The notes beneath the pieces are model-generated. The model saw only the letters and a program-made list of their open reading frames with translations. It made no database searches and had not been told where the DNA came from. Positions 21,312-32,310 of a stretch of 54,714 nt of DNA are shown here, one piece after another. This stretch comes from Ganoderma boninense. Lineage: Eukaryota > Basidiomycota > Agaricomycetes > Polyporales > Polyporaceae. The DNA is taken from assembly GCA_002900995.3 (NCBI GenBank), contig PJEW03000025.1, positions 1 to 54,714 of the forward strand, in the 5' to 3' direction. Each line of letters begins with the position of its first letter. The stretch's first letter is position 1. A program made the translations under genes and the position numbers.

Positions 21312-24300
21312 CGCTTGTGCAGAGGAAGGTGGGTGTATGAAAACTGACTTCGTTCACGAGCCCTTGCAAGGGGCAAGGATGTGAGGGTCATATACCCTCG
21401 CACCGAGGCGCGCGCTCGCCTGAGACCGAGCGAGGACATCGGCCCTTAGCATGAGACGATGAGGCTGAGGTTGAACCAGCCAGCAACATAACTGAAGAAC
21501 TTGAACACCAGCGAAACCATCATTGATAGGTGTACGGCTGTGTGCACAAATCTGGGAACGTGCAAGCCTCTTGAAACGGGTCCAGGAATGTTCCAACCCA
21601 CCAAATGAGCGTGCGGGTGCGAGGCACGAATTGTAGGTCCGCCAGTCGGCTGCATGCCTGAGCGCCGTCAAGTCGGATGTGAATACGCAAGACCTAACTG
21701 CAGGGAAGTCAGCGAAGAGAACGGCGTTTACGAGATTAGTGTACCTCACCTCGCTCACAGAATCATGGATCGGTGTCCTATTTTTATTGGAGATGGCGCC
21801 GATGCGAGTTGTAATAACGCTGTCGAACTCGGATATTCTTGAGGGAGGCCACTGGTCAGATAGATAATCTCCCCAACCTCAAGATCGGATTGTACCATGT
21901 CATAGTCTATTTCAAGGGCTACATTCTGCGTTGATAGAGCGTAGAAATGATTGTTATCGCATTCATCATGAATGTACAGGTTTTCGCCCTACTAGAAGAC
22001 GTCAGACGCGTGAAGACCTGGTCTATATCATTCCATCATTGAGAACTTACGGAGCGTTCTGAACACTTGAAACAACGTAAATTCGAAGACGCGGACTCTC
22101 CTCGAGTGAGATACCTGAATGCAAGCTGTTAGTAGCCTAGTAGCATGGCAGTCGCCCCGGAGCGATATGCACCCTTTCTAAAAAACCGGTCTTATCCACA
22201 CACATCATGCCGCCTATGTCATCAATGTCCAGAGATTGAAAGAAGTCATGGCGGGAGCGAAGAACGCACGTTTGTCAGAAACTCCGCCTCCCAGTACGTG
22301 CTCTCCCAGGCCACCAAAACTCCACACTCCGCCGGTTAAGAATGGTCCCTGACTGGGAAAGCGTTCATGTTGCGATAACATTGGCGAATGCGAAAGACCG
22401 ATATGTAGTGGTACTTTCCCCGTTGTACTCAGCTCGACCGCTCGTGGAGAAGTCGATACACATACGCGGAAGATGGGGCCCAGGATGGTGAGTGGTGAGA
22501 GGAAAAAGGTGGGAAAGACTTTCAAACCCCGAGGTCACGGCTCCCTTCGTATAGAACACAGCCACGGTTGCGCGGAAGTTGGAGCATCAAAGTCCGACCA
22601 TGCACTCAAATGTATATGTCAATCAGGATCGACCGTTTCAATTCAATGGACCGGGAGAACCGAAATGATTGGGCCTTGAAGCAGACTAGTACTGAGGGCC
22701 TGCAAGGCGCTTTGTAACCACTCAACCCGGCGCTGGTCATTCTTCCGGCGCCGGGGCGTGAAACTTGAAGCCCTTCCGAGTGCTGCACCAATCAACTTCT
22801 TGCTCGAGAGATCTGGAATTGTGCTGTACTCAGCACGTTCTGCGTATGGCATAGGAGAGGTAGGAAATACTCGTACAATCGTACCGCGGCGCTCGTGTAG
22901 CATTCCGACAGTTCGGTAGCCGGCGGCACCAGCACTCGCAGTGCGTACTCAAGCCCCGACAGAGTGTTCGCCTAACTTGCGAAAAAAATCATGGAGAGCA
23001 GAGTGTGAACAGCACAGGTCCCAAGCAAATGTTGTGGAACGCCGTGAACATGACTTGGATACCGACTGGCCGAGGTACCAGTCTGTGAGCTATGCAACTT
23101 GAACTTGAAGCCCCGCGATTTGGCGGCCAGTGCAAACAGGGATGCGTCGAGGCTCGACGGGGAGCAGATGACTGGACTGACACTGCAATGACACTGTTCT
23201 TCTCCGCGGATTCATTTTCCGTAAGGCGAGAGAACTCCGAGCGACGAGATGGGTTATGGCCGGTCAATTTGTCCTGGTGGCGAGCGAATTCCGCACCAGG
23301 ACAGGAAACGGCGAACTCGAGCCTGTGCGGGGGCAATTCCGGAGCGGCCCACCTCAACTTGCCTCAGTGACAACAATTCGCCTCCGGGTATGGGCAGCAT
23401 TCTGTGCAAGACAAGTGCTTAGCTTCCCGTGAGTGACATCCGCTAAGATCAACTTGAGTTGACAACGGGAGACAGGACAACCCGGCTCGAGCCCTGAGTC
23501 TATCCGAGTCTCTGTCTGGCGGCCTGTCCCAAACAAGAAGACCGTGCGATAGAATTGAAGTCATGAAGAGATCAACACATCACGGTCTCTGCAAGGAAGG
23601 GGCAGATAAGAAGCATGGAAGTGAGAAGAGCGTACCTCAATTGCTCCCAAGCGTCCCAGGTGGTACCGCGATACTAGAATGCAATTCCGTAGACCCTCAG
23701 TCTCAGCAGCTGCTTAGACAGTAGCACAAGTGTTGGCGAAAGGGTAGGATGTCCAGGTCGGTCACTGCACGGTCGGAATCAACGGTGGAGGAGATGGATA
23801 TCCGAGATACAAACCCCGCCATTATTGCAAGACGGCGCATCTTCAAACTCCGATATACTCCGAACAGACTGTACCTCAACCCTGGTTGCTCCGCTTGAAA
23901 CTTCAAATGCTGAGAGGACGGCAGTCCACACTTCACGATGAGGCCAATGGTCGAGTCATCCTCGAACTGCGGATCGCACTTCCTGCCCTTCTCTCCAGAC
24001 TTGTCGCAGGTCTGATCTTCTCTGTTCAATTTTTTGCAGATGTGGGATGGAATTTGGTAAGCCCCTCACGGAATCACCTTGAAACCGATGTCATGTTTGC
24101 AAACTATTCAGCAGAATTGGAGCTGAAGAAAACGCCTCATTGACTTCTGCGGCCGTGCGTGCCGTAAGTGCTGGTATCCGGTGATCTTGTGTGCAGATAA
24201 TCATGGCAGTGTAGACGCAGAAGGCCGGCAGGTATATGTATACTCATCGTTGCCCACTTGCAGAGTAGCATCTCCTCGTCACCGACCCTCTTCGTTCGCT
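21312..24300. other. 3 kb without a recognised gene
   Basis: It contains the P450 promoter side and many short overlapping frames. A minus-strand frame near 22214-22525 looks faintly protein-like but could not be assigned. No repeats or RNA genes were recognised. Confidence 0.5.
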
Positions 24301-25460
24301 ATGGCAGACACTGCAAGCACTGACGCTAGCGGCGCTGGCATGCCGCCCAAGCGAGACCCCAATGCTTTCCCTCTCGACGAGAAGATGTTTAAGCTTCTTC
24401 GCGAGCAAGACTTGGACCTCGTCAAACTCTACACGGGAATACAGGATCGCGAGGAAATCAAGCTCATATCATCAACATCCAGAAGGAGGCATACCCGGTA
24501 TAACTCGAGAGTCAGTGATGTGCTAGACCAGTGCTCATAGCCTGCCAGATCATGCCCTACCAGTGCATTCGATTCTTCTCCTTCGCGGGGTACGTCCTCT
24601 ATTCGCTGTTGTAAAATGACTCACTCAAATGTGTGTCTCCAGTTCAAGGATCCACGAGGCAGTGCAAACTATGCCACATCCTAAAGGTGGGCAAAGAACG
24701 CGATGGCGCCATCTTCCTCGACGTAGGCACCTGCTGTGAGTCAACCAAATCTCTTCATCCGATGACAAACCTCACGTCCAGAGGGCCTAGTTGGCACTGA
24801 CCTGCGGAAGGTGGTCACGGACGGGTGGGACGCAAAGAACGTCGTCGCAACGGACATCAACCCAGGTTCGGCGCCTCAGCGCATCCCCCATCCGCGCGAC
24901 TTATTGCTGACCGGCGCCTCTCTGCAGGCTTCTGGGACATGGGACACAAGCTCTTTCACACAGACGCGACCTCGTTCCCAGCGACGTTCGTGCCTGGGAA
25001 TGCCCTCAGCGACGAGCACCTCCAAATGTTCCCGATCCTGCCTACCGGGTCCGGAGTGGATACCCCACGTCCGGACCTCCCCTCGCTGAGCTCGCTGAAC
25101 CCCCTGCGCGGCCACGTCTCCGCGATATACATGGGGAACCTCTTCCACCTCTTCACTGAGCAGGAGCAGCTCCGCCTCGCTCGCGGGGTCGCGGGCCTCC
25201 TCTCCCCAGAGCCGGGCTCCGTCATCGCAGGGTGGCAAGGGGGCGCGCCGCAGAAGGGGGAGAAGACAAAGGCGTTTGGGGGCGACAGCGGTTGCCATCA
25301 CGCAATTCTTGTACTCGGCGGAGACGTGGAAGGAGCTGTGGGACGGGGAGGTGTTCGAGAAGGGGATGGTGAATGTGGACGCGGAGCTCACGAGCTACAA
25401 GACCGACTTGGTGGCAGGCGTCGAGCTGTACTTCTGCGCTGGTCCGTCACTAGGGTGTGA
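24301..25460 (+). pseudogene. SAM-dependent methyltransferase, multiply frameshifted
   Basis: Pieces of a fungal class I methyltransferase lie in order: MADTASTD..., PNAFPLDEKMFKLLREQDLD, INIQKEAYP, MPYQCIRFFSFAG, ILKVGKERDGAIFLDVGTC (motif I), GTDLRKVVTDGWDAKNVVATD, GFWDMGHKLFHTDATSFPAT, HVSAIYMGNLFHLFTEQEQ, SAETWKELWDGEVFEKG and WSVTRV at the end. Consecutive pieces change frame near 24461, 24672, 25290 and 25438 without plausible introns, and the junction at about 24780 also fails. Neighbouring genes keep frame throughout, so decay is more likely than assembly error, though indel errors cannot be excluded. When intact, such enzymes methylate small molecules, often in secondary metabolism. 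Confidence 0.7.
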
Positions 25461-25595
25461 AGCTGCTGAAGCCCACCCACGCATAGCTGTTATTTCGGGC
25501 GAGTGCCAACGAGAGAGCACAAACCCGATGTACTATACACTTGCCGACACCCGGCAACGAACGCGCCATGGTAGAAATTGAATGTAACACCACTT

Positions 25596-26734
25596 TCACA
25601 AGGCAGCTGCCTTCTCCTTGACCCACGCCGCGACCCACTCGCCCCACTCCTCGCCCTCCCCGCTCATCAGCGCCCAGTGCGGGCTGATATGGTTGTGTCC
25701 CTTCATGAAGTCGTACTTGACATTCTTGCCCAGCCGCTCCTCCAGGAGCTGCACGAACATGTCGCTCGACATGCGCACGTCCGGCGGCTCCCGCTCGCTC
25801 GCGAGCACGAACCACTCCGGCAGCCCCGCGATCAGCTCGTCCGGGGCGCGCTTCAGCAGCTCGAGCGGGACGTTCTCGAGCGTCTTCTCGCGCGAGCCGT
25901 AGTACCCCTCGAGCACGGCCGGGTCGCCGTTCGGCTCCGGTTCGAAGTAGAAGCGGTACGCGCCGCCCTGCGGAACGAGCCCGCGCGTCGCGGCGCGCAC
26001 GGGGTGCTCGAGTGGCATGATGTCGGGCGAGAGGTAGAGCGAGGCGAGGTGGTTCCCTCCAGCGGAGTGCGCGAGGACGAAGATGTTGGAGAGGTCGGCG
26101 GAGGCAGGGAACTGGCCGTTCGAGGCGGCCGCGACGGCGGGGCCATGTCCGAGGAACCACGCGAGGGCGTCGCGGACATCTGCGGGCGGGATGGGGTAGG
26201 CTACTTCTGGCCAGAGGCGGTAGTCTGATATAACGGTGAGTAGGCTGCGATGAAAACGGGGTCAGAGGTGTGTGTTTTGGCGAACGAAGAGCGCGCGCAC
26301 CCTCTCTGGGCGAAAAATACGCCGAGGTTGGAATACCCGAGGTCGTAGGGCTTCGCGATCTGGCGGTCACCTTCAATGAAGGCACCGCCATAGACGAAGA
26401 ATAAGACGGGTTGTGGACCCTGGGTTGGAACGGATTTGGGGTCAGGATAATACACGTCGAGCTACATTGTTAGCCTGACAGTGAGCATGGATGTATCAAG
26501 GACTTGAAAACACAGCGATTCTAGACCTTGTGTCTTGGAGTAGCACCAAACTGAAAGGTCTGACGGGGGTAGCTCCGGATCTCCTCGCGGCGCTTCTCAA
26601 GCAGCTTCATGAACGCAACACGAGCTTGAATAGGCAATAATGAGTTAGCACTCCTCCGACAGTGTATAGAATTGCTTACTGGGGTCGAGGACTTTATAGA
26701 TCCCGTCATCTGTGAAGGCGGCGACGACATCCAT
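25596..26734 (-). CDS. alpha/beta hydrolase (esterase/lipase, BD-FAE/kynurenine-formamidase-like)
   Basis: Four exons join in frame from ATG at 26734 to TGA at 25596-25598. Order: MDVVAAFTDDGIYKVLDP, TRVAFMKLLEKRREEIRSYP, LDVYYPDPKS, VLFFVYGGAFIEGD (oxyanion-hole equivalent of HGGG), LTVISDYRLWPEVAYPIPPA, IFVLAHSAGGNHLASLY (nucleophile Ser in a GxSxG variant with Ala first), LPEWFVLASEREPPDV (acid region) and MKGHNHISPHW (catalytic His). About 320 aa, no signal peptide, so probably cytosolic. A carboxylic ester or formyl-amide substrate fits the family; the actual substrate is unknown. Minus-strand TATAAA lies 77 bp upstream of the start. The reading frame is undamaged. Confidence 0.8.
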
Positions 26735-26810
26735 GAAGCTGATTTCGCAGTGTGTTCAGAGTGGGCTGGGATGGGGAATTGTGTATGACCCGCTTGCTGA
26801 ACCCCTGTAC

Positions 26811-26816
26811 TTTATA
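26811..26816 (-). promoter_or_regulatory. TATA box of the alpha/beta hydrolase gene
   Basis: TATAAA on the minus strand, about 77 bp upstream of the ATG at 26734. Confidence 0.4.
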
Positions 26817-28136
26817 GCCATGCGCAGTGCGTCCGAGAGATGTGACTAGACCTCTCCCGCGGGAGCGGTTTCCCGACCCCAACCTAAGGTGCGAAGTACA
26901 TGGTCTCTCAAACATTCAAATGTCGCCGATGATGGGACGACAGCTCCCCCGAAGACAGGGCGTAAATTCTCACCATTGGAATTGGTAAGTAACAGAAATG
27001 CAGGAATGAGATGAAATTTAATCACACTCGAAACCCCAACATTCGGAGCGTGCGCCGAGGTACAGAGTCATACTGAACAGAGCCTACAGAATTTGTGTCC
27101 TGAACTCGAGCGAATGAATGCGGTGAGAACGACAACGATAGCCTGGTTGACACTCATATAGGTTCCGAAGGAGGCATCTGTGTCCGGCAATTCATCTCCG
27201 GAAAATGTGGACATCGAATGAGGGTGAGGCCCGAGACAGAGGGGTTCACAGTAACTCGCACAGGGATGCTTACCCCTCGAAGGTGTAGCTTGAACTTGAG
27301 CTAGCTTGAGAGCCTTCGCTGCCTCTCATCGCGAACGGGAAACTCGTTGTGATGGAAATGTTCTAAAGTTGCTGAACTTCTACTCACCAGACATTGAACG
27401 AAATTAATAAATCGGGGCTGTGGTTATCCTCATCCTCACCGCGGACATATTGAGGCGTCGTGCGTGTACATGGCGGTTTGGAGCAAACGTGGGTGAGTAA
27501 GCGAAGTAAGCGCTAAATACTAAGCGCCAGTCATTCGGAAAGCGGCGATTACCGGGACAGCAATTCGAGCAGACCAGCGCGCTCCAGCTGCGAGAGCGAA
27601 CGTAACGATGAGCTGGACAACATATCGCCGCACCTCCATGAATTGTCTAACCCATGTAAATCCCTCTCCTTGAATTTATTTAAAAGGTCGGCATTTTCCC
27701 TCAACGACTTGTGCGTTCACCGCACCTGAAACTCAGAAACTGTGGTCCGCGGTGAGTGAATACCGATTGCAAGCCTGAGTTTGAGGTCAATTTGAGACGT
27801 TTTGAACGGTAACCTCACCTCAGGCACCCTATTTGCCCACTTCTGCGGACTACCTATCTGGCTTAGCAATACGAATGGTGGTAAGCACGTAGACCCGGAA
27901 ATCAGTTTCTTTACCGATGGTACATGACATCAGCTGACGGAACCATACTCGATTTGCATACTTCGCTCTCAGGCTCTTTCGTGGGCCGCTCAACAAGATC
28001 CACCTGTTATCGTCTGTCACTGTGTTATCGGATAGCTACCCTTCGACCCATTCAGCTTTTTAAGCTGAGTGTATCAAGAGTGACTGAGTCGCGGTCCTAC
28101 TCGTACCATCTGAGCAGTGCTGCCAAGGACGCCAGC
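26817..28136. other. intergenic, no gene recognised
   Basis: AT-richer than the flanking coding sequence. It contains the divergent promoter space between the hydrolase (minus) and acetamidase (plus) genes. No ORF with a recognisable family and no repeat was seen. Confidence 0.6.
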
Positions 28137-29562
28137 ATGTCAATCCACTCAGTGAAGCGCGCTCAGACCCATCTTGCCTGGGATAACAGGTCCGTAACTT
28201 GCCCTTTCTTGCACGCCATTCTGCATCCTCACCGTCTTTTCCAGTATTGCTCCAGTGATCCACGTCTCCTCCGGAGATACAGTCACTTTCGACTGTCTCG
28301 ACGCCTCCAATGGCCAAATCACCGCCTCGTCCGAGACCAGCACCCTCGCCTCCCTCAACTTCTCCTTGCTTGACCAGGTGAACGGTCCCGTCCACATCGA
28401 CGGCGCCCAGCCAGGCGACACCCTTCGCGTCGATGTGTGTGGTCTCGAGACGGCGGACTGGGGCTGGACCGCCCTCATCCCGGGCTTCGGACTCCTCGCC
28501 GACGAATTCCCGGAGCCTGCGCTGAAGGTGTGGAAGCTCGTGCATAACGCGGAGGGGAAGGATGTCGTCGGGGATGGGGAGTACGGGTATGCGTGGTTCG
28601 ACGAGGAGAAGGGGATCCGGATCCCGCTGAAGCCGTTCTGTGGCGAGATGGGCGTCGCCCCTGGAAAAGACGGGGCGCATTCGACCATCCCGCCATACGC
28701 GACCGGAGGAAACATAGACACGAGGCACCTGACTGCGGGGTCGACGCTGTACTTGCCTGTCGAGGTATCGGGCGCGTTATTCTCCATCGGCGTATGTAGA
28801 ACGTCGTTTCCTAGAGCCACGTTGTTTTTGCTGATAGTCGACCCTCAACCTTGCAGGACGGCCACGCAGCCCAGGGTGATGGCGAAGTTTGTGGTGTGTC
28901 TTCAAAATTCGTCGTTCTACTAACTTCTAGTCAGATGGGCACCCTTCATGTTGATATCGCTTCCCACAGGGACTGCAATTGAGACCCCTATGAAGGTGAC
29001 TGTCCGGCTGACAGTGCTGAAGGACAAGGCCTACGTGAAGACTCCTCACTTTACCACGCGCAGCCCTCATGCGGGAACAGAGGAGTTCTATTGCACGACT
29101 GGCGTTGACTCCGGTATGTGAACCTCTAGCTAGGTGTGCCAAAATTGGAATAACTCGCGCTCCACAAGATATCCGGGAAGCCACTCGCGCCGCTGTCCGC
29201 AATATGATTGGCTTCCTAGGAGCAGAGAAAGGTCTGAGCGCGGTAGATGCATACATGTTATGCAGCGTTGCAGGGGACCTCCGGATGCATGAAGTGGTGA
29301 GTGCTACATCGATGGCTTTCGTGTGACCTCCCTTGACACTCTTGTTCCGTTTTCTGCCAGGTGGATATGCCATATTATGTGGTATGTTGTGCTTCTGCAA
29401 GCGAGGTTGTTCCATGAATGATGACCTGATCTTCGTGTTGTCCCACAGATTGGCATGATGCCTTCCAGAGTCGATCTTCACGAAAGCGTAAACAACTGTA
29501 CGATCAGAATGGCGTGCATATATACGCTTGGTTTGCACCAAATGGACGACCCTTTGCAGTGA
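28137..29562 (+). CDS. acetamidase/formamidase (FmdA_AmdA family)
   Basis: Spliced exons start MSIHSVKRAQTHLAWDN and continue IAPVIHVSSGDTVTFDCLDA, NFSLLDQVNGPVHIDGAQPG, DTLRVDVCGLETADWGWTAL, IPLKPFCGEMGVAPGKDGAH, PYATGGNIDTRHLTAGSTLY, then DGHAAQGDGEVCGTAIETPM, VDAYMLCSVAGDLRMHEVVD. These are signatures of the FmdA_AmdA family, which hydrolyses short amides to ammonia and the acid. The protein is cytosolic (no signal peptide) and probably serves nitrogen scavenging. Small exons near 28858-28894 and 29361-29381 are set by frame. The final 26 codons after VDLHES are not family-like, so the true 3' end may differ from the TGA at 29560-29562. Confidence 0.8.
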
Positions 29563-31306
29563 CGTGGCTGACTGGCTGAAAATATCCTCAAAGTGCCACA
29601 GGAGCGTGAACGATCGCCTCCACTCCTGCGACACGAAGCATGCCCCGGCTTCGCATCCTCATCCACTTCCCAATACTTCTCCCTCTCGAATCTCAACTTG
29701 AACACGTCGCGCATTTTCATCGCGCACAAGCCTTCCGAATCCACCTCCTCGCCCCTTCCCGCCGACCTCGTACTCAATTTCGTCCAAATCCAGGCCGGTC
29801 TCGGCTGCTATCTACGCAAGACACTCAGCTGAGGGGGTACGTCCCAGATACGCCCGTCCAGTCTGGCCTTTTTAGCCCTCGCGCGCGCGTCGAAAGCGAC
29901 TGGGCTCTCAAGGGCGGCTCACGGAGAAATCTCGAACCAGACCGCCTTCGTTGGTCCGCCGCATGATCGCATTAAAGGATGCACAGAGTCGCTGAGCCAA
30001 GCCCATGCACACGGGCCGCCTTTTCGACGCCAAGAGCGTCTGAGGGTGCATACGCATTCAATATGTGGCTGTGTCAAGGCACTGCCAGAGGACATTCGTA
30101 GGTGAAACATCACGAGTCCTCACGTTCTGCGCTCCTGAAAGTCGATGCACCGGCGAGTAAAGTCATACTGGAGCACCAATTCGGCCCGTCCTCTTGTCCG
30201 ACCAACGTACGCTCGTGCTGACAACTCGCCTTTCTAGGCCCCACCTAGTTCTCTTTGTTCCCGGCGATCTTAAACAAAATAAATAGATGCGCCTATGGCC
30301 TATTCAAGCTCTTGGTAATGTTTCTTGAGTCACCCGCTCCGGTAGCGACAGGCGTCCAATTACTTTCCCTTCCTGTATGCTCCAAGCTGAGTCTGGCGGA
30401 CCCATCAGCACTCACTTCACTGGAGCAGCCTGGGCAGTCTGTCGCTGTCTCCCAGCCTGTGCTTCTTTCCCATTGCCATTTGATGGGACACGCCAGAACG
30501 ATAACGGCTGAGGATACAATTCCTGAGTACCCTCCTGGCAAATGGTAATGTTTGAGTTTAACCTACCTCCTGTAGCAGAGGGACGCTATCGTACCAAGGT
30601 GGGTTCAGGCCTAGATGACGGCCCCACGACAATTACGCAAGGTTCAATTGCAGTGCACTGCCCTTGTATGCCATCCGGCTGGCAAACGTCCGTCGCCCCC
30701 CATCGTCCCTCGTGGTTGACTATATCCCCACCTAATTCCATGTTTGAAACCTTGCATCAAAAATTGAAAGACTCAGACGGAAGACCAGCACCTCAACGTT
30801 CAAGAGTGCTATCCAGTAACCGATCCATCTCCAAACATGTAAGTTCGGACACCGTGCTCGATGATTCATCCCTAAAATGTGCCATCGTCCCCGCCTGCTT
30901 AGGTGGCTAAATTCTGCCCCCGGTCGACATTCCCCGCTACGAATGCCAAGGCCTGCAAGCGTCCCGGTTGGATGAATAGAATGGAGTCCAGGCGGAGAAC
31001 ATGTGAATCATTGTGATTCATTCATAGTCCTACAACGCCGCAACGCCCTTTGAAGGTCAGCATGAGCTACAGACACGTCTCTGAGAGGTCATGGGCATGA
31101 CATAGCAGGGATTTGGCCTTCAGCCTTGGCTGTGAAGCGAGAACCAGGGCGTAGCCAAATCGGAGGTACGATTATCATTTCGCCGGCGTCCGTGCGCGGC
31201 TCTGTGCAGTTCACATTATCTGCCGGCCAGACCTTTGCAGCAAAAACTCGAGACAAAGGCACGGTCGAGGATCTTTTGGTGCTCGGCGAATTGCGCGTCG
31301 ACAAGA
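29563..31306. other. intergenic, no confident gene
   Basis: A minus-strand frame at about 29600-29830 (containing LDLDEIEYEVGGKGRGGGFG) is protein-like but short and unassigned; it may be a gene remnant. A short palindrome TGAATCA-TTG-TGATTCA lies at 31004-31020. Nothing else was seen. Confidence 0.4.
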
Positions 31307-31313
31307 TATAAAG
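31307..31313 (+). promoter_or_regulatory. TATA box of the small secreted protein gene
   Basis: TATAAAG 87 bp upstream of the ATG at 31394, followed by a CT-rich leader typical of strongly expressed basidiomycete genes. Confidence 0.5.
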
Positions 31314-31393
31314 ACCGCCAGCATCTCCCACTTCGACCCAGGACAACTCGTTCTACCCATCTCATCTCCTCAACACTTCTGTTCACTTCTACC

Positions 31394-31934
31394 ATGCAGT
31401 TCTCGCGTAACGTCTCTGGCCTCGCCTTCTTCGTCCTCGCGTTGGCCGGTGTTGGGATGGCCACGCCCATCGCTGAAGAAGCCGCAGTAGAGGTAAGCAA
31501 CCCATCCTCCGAGCCCCATTCCATCCTCGAGCCGTGCTAACAAAGACAACCTCACTCTACAGCCCGCGACCTACATTCTCTCGCACGACGAGATGCTGAA
31601 CTGGCTCGCGACGACCGACGCCGAGCTGACCTTCGTCGGCGCGCCGATCAACCTGAACCCGCTCGCGCCGCGCGCCGCGCAGAACACGATGGTGACGTAC
31701 TGCAACAAGCGCGCGAACAACGTCTGCGGCGGCTCGTGCACCGTGTACAACGGCGGCGCGGCGTGCCTCAACACGCCCGGCACGAACTGCCTCGCGGCGA
31801 CGCACAACGTCGCGTTCTGCGACCGCGGCGGCTGCGGCGGCACGTGCAACCAGCTCTCGTCGTGCGGCACGCGCCTCGACAACGGGTTTTGCTACACGCC
31901 CGGCACGAACTCCATCGTGGTGTCTTCGGCTTGA
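31394..31934 (+). CDS. small secreted cysteine-rich protein
   Basis: Two exons (31394-31492, 31563-31934) give 156 aa. The signal peptide is MQFSRNVSGLAFFVLALAGV..., followed by a short acidic pro-like segment. The mature region has ten Cys (CNK, CGGSC, CLN, CLA, CDRGGCGGTC, SSC, FCY), spaced to suggest five disulfides. Two related motifs, CLNTPGTNCLA and CYTPGTNS, hint at an internal repeat. The codons are strongly GC3-biased, which with the TATA box suggests high expression. No enzyme family was recognised. It fits the small secreted proteins of agaricomycetes, whose roles range from cell-wall proteins to effectors; no specific role is claimed. Confidence 0.75.
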
Positions 31935-32310
31935 GGGAGGTGTGTCCCATCTTCAGAGTAGATGCCTGCAGCCAGATGCTGACCGTGATATGCCTATGCC
32001 TCCAAAAGAGCGCACAGCGCCTCAATGGTGAAGTCATATTGGACTCGTAAATTGACGGCGAAGGGCTGGGTGGGGTGATCGTGGCGTATTGACGAGCAGA
32101 TGAGGTTTCATTATAATAGTTTGACGAAAATCCATACATCTAAGTCGTGAGTTTCCGTTGACGATGCGTTTGATGACCTTCACGGTTCAATCTGGATGCA
32201 ACTGGATAGAATAGGTGAAACAGCACGAGTAGTTGAGGGCGTCCTGTTCTTTGGACTGAACCCACGCGCCTACAACATGCGTACGTAGGCGTACTAACAG
32301 CTGAAAACTG
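31935..32310. other. convergent 3' flanks
   Basis: 3' sequence between the small secreted protein gene and F-box gene A (opposite strands). No gene seen. Confidence 0.5.

Noticed and set aside
22214..22525. minus-strand frame resembling part of a P450
   Set aside because: No ExxR, I-helix or haem-binding motif and no splice chain; resemblance is too weak to annotate.
25578..26391. long open frames on both strands over the hydrolase
   Set aside because: These are shadows of the GC-rich hydrolase exons on the minus strand; only that frame has the catalytic motifs.
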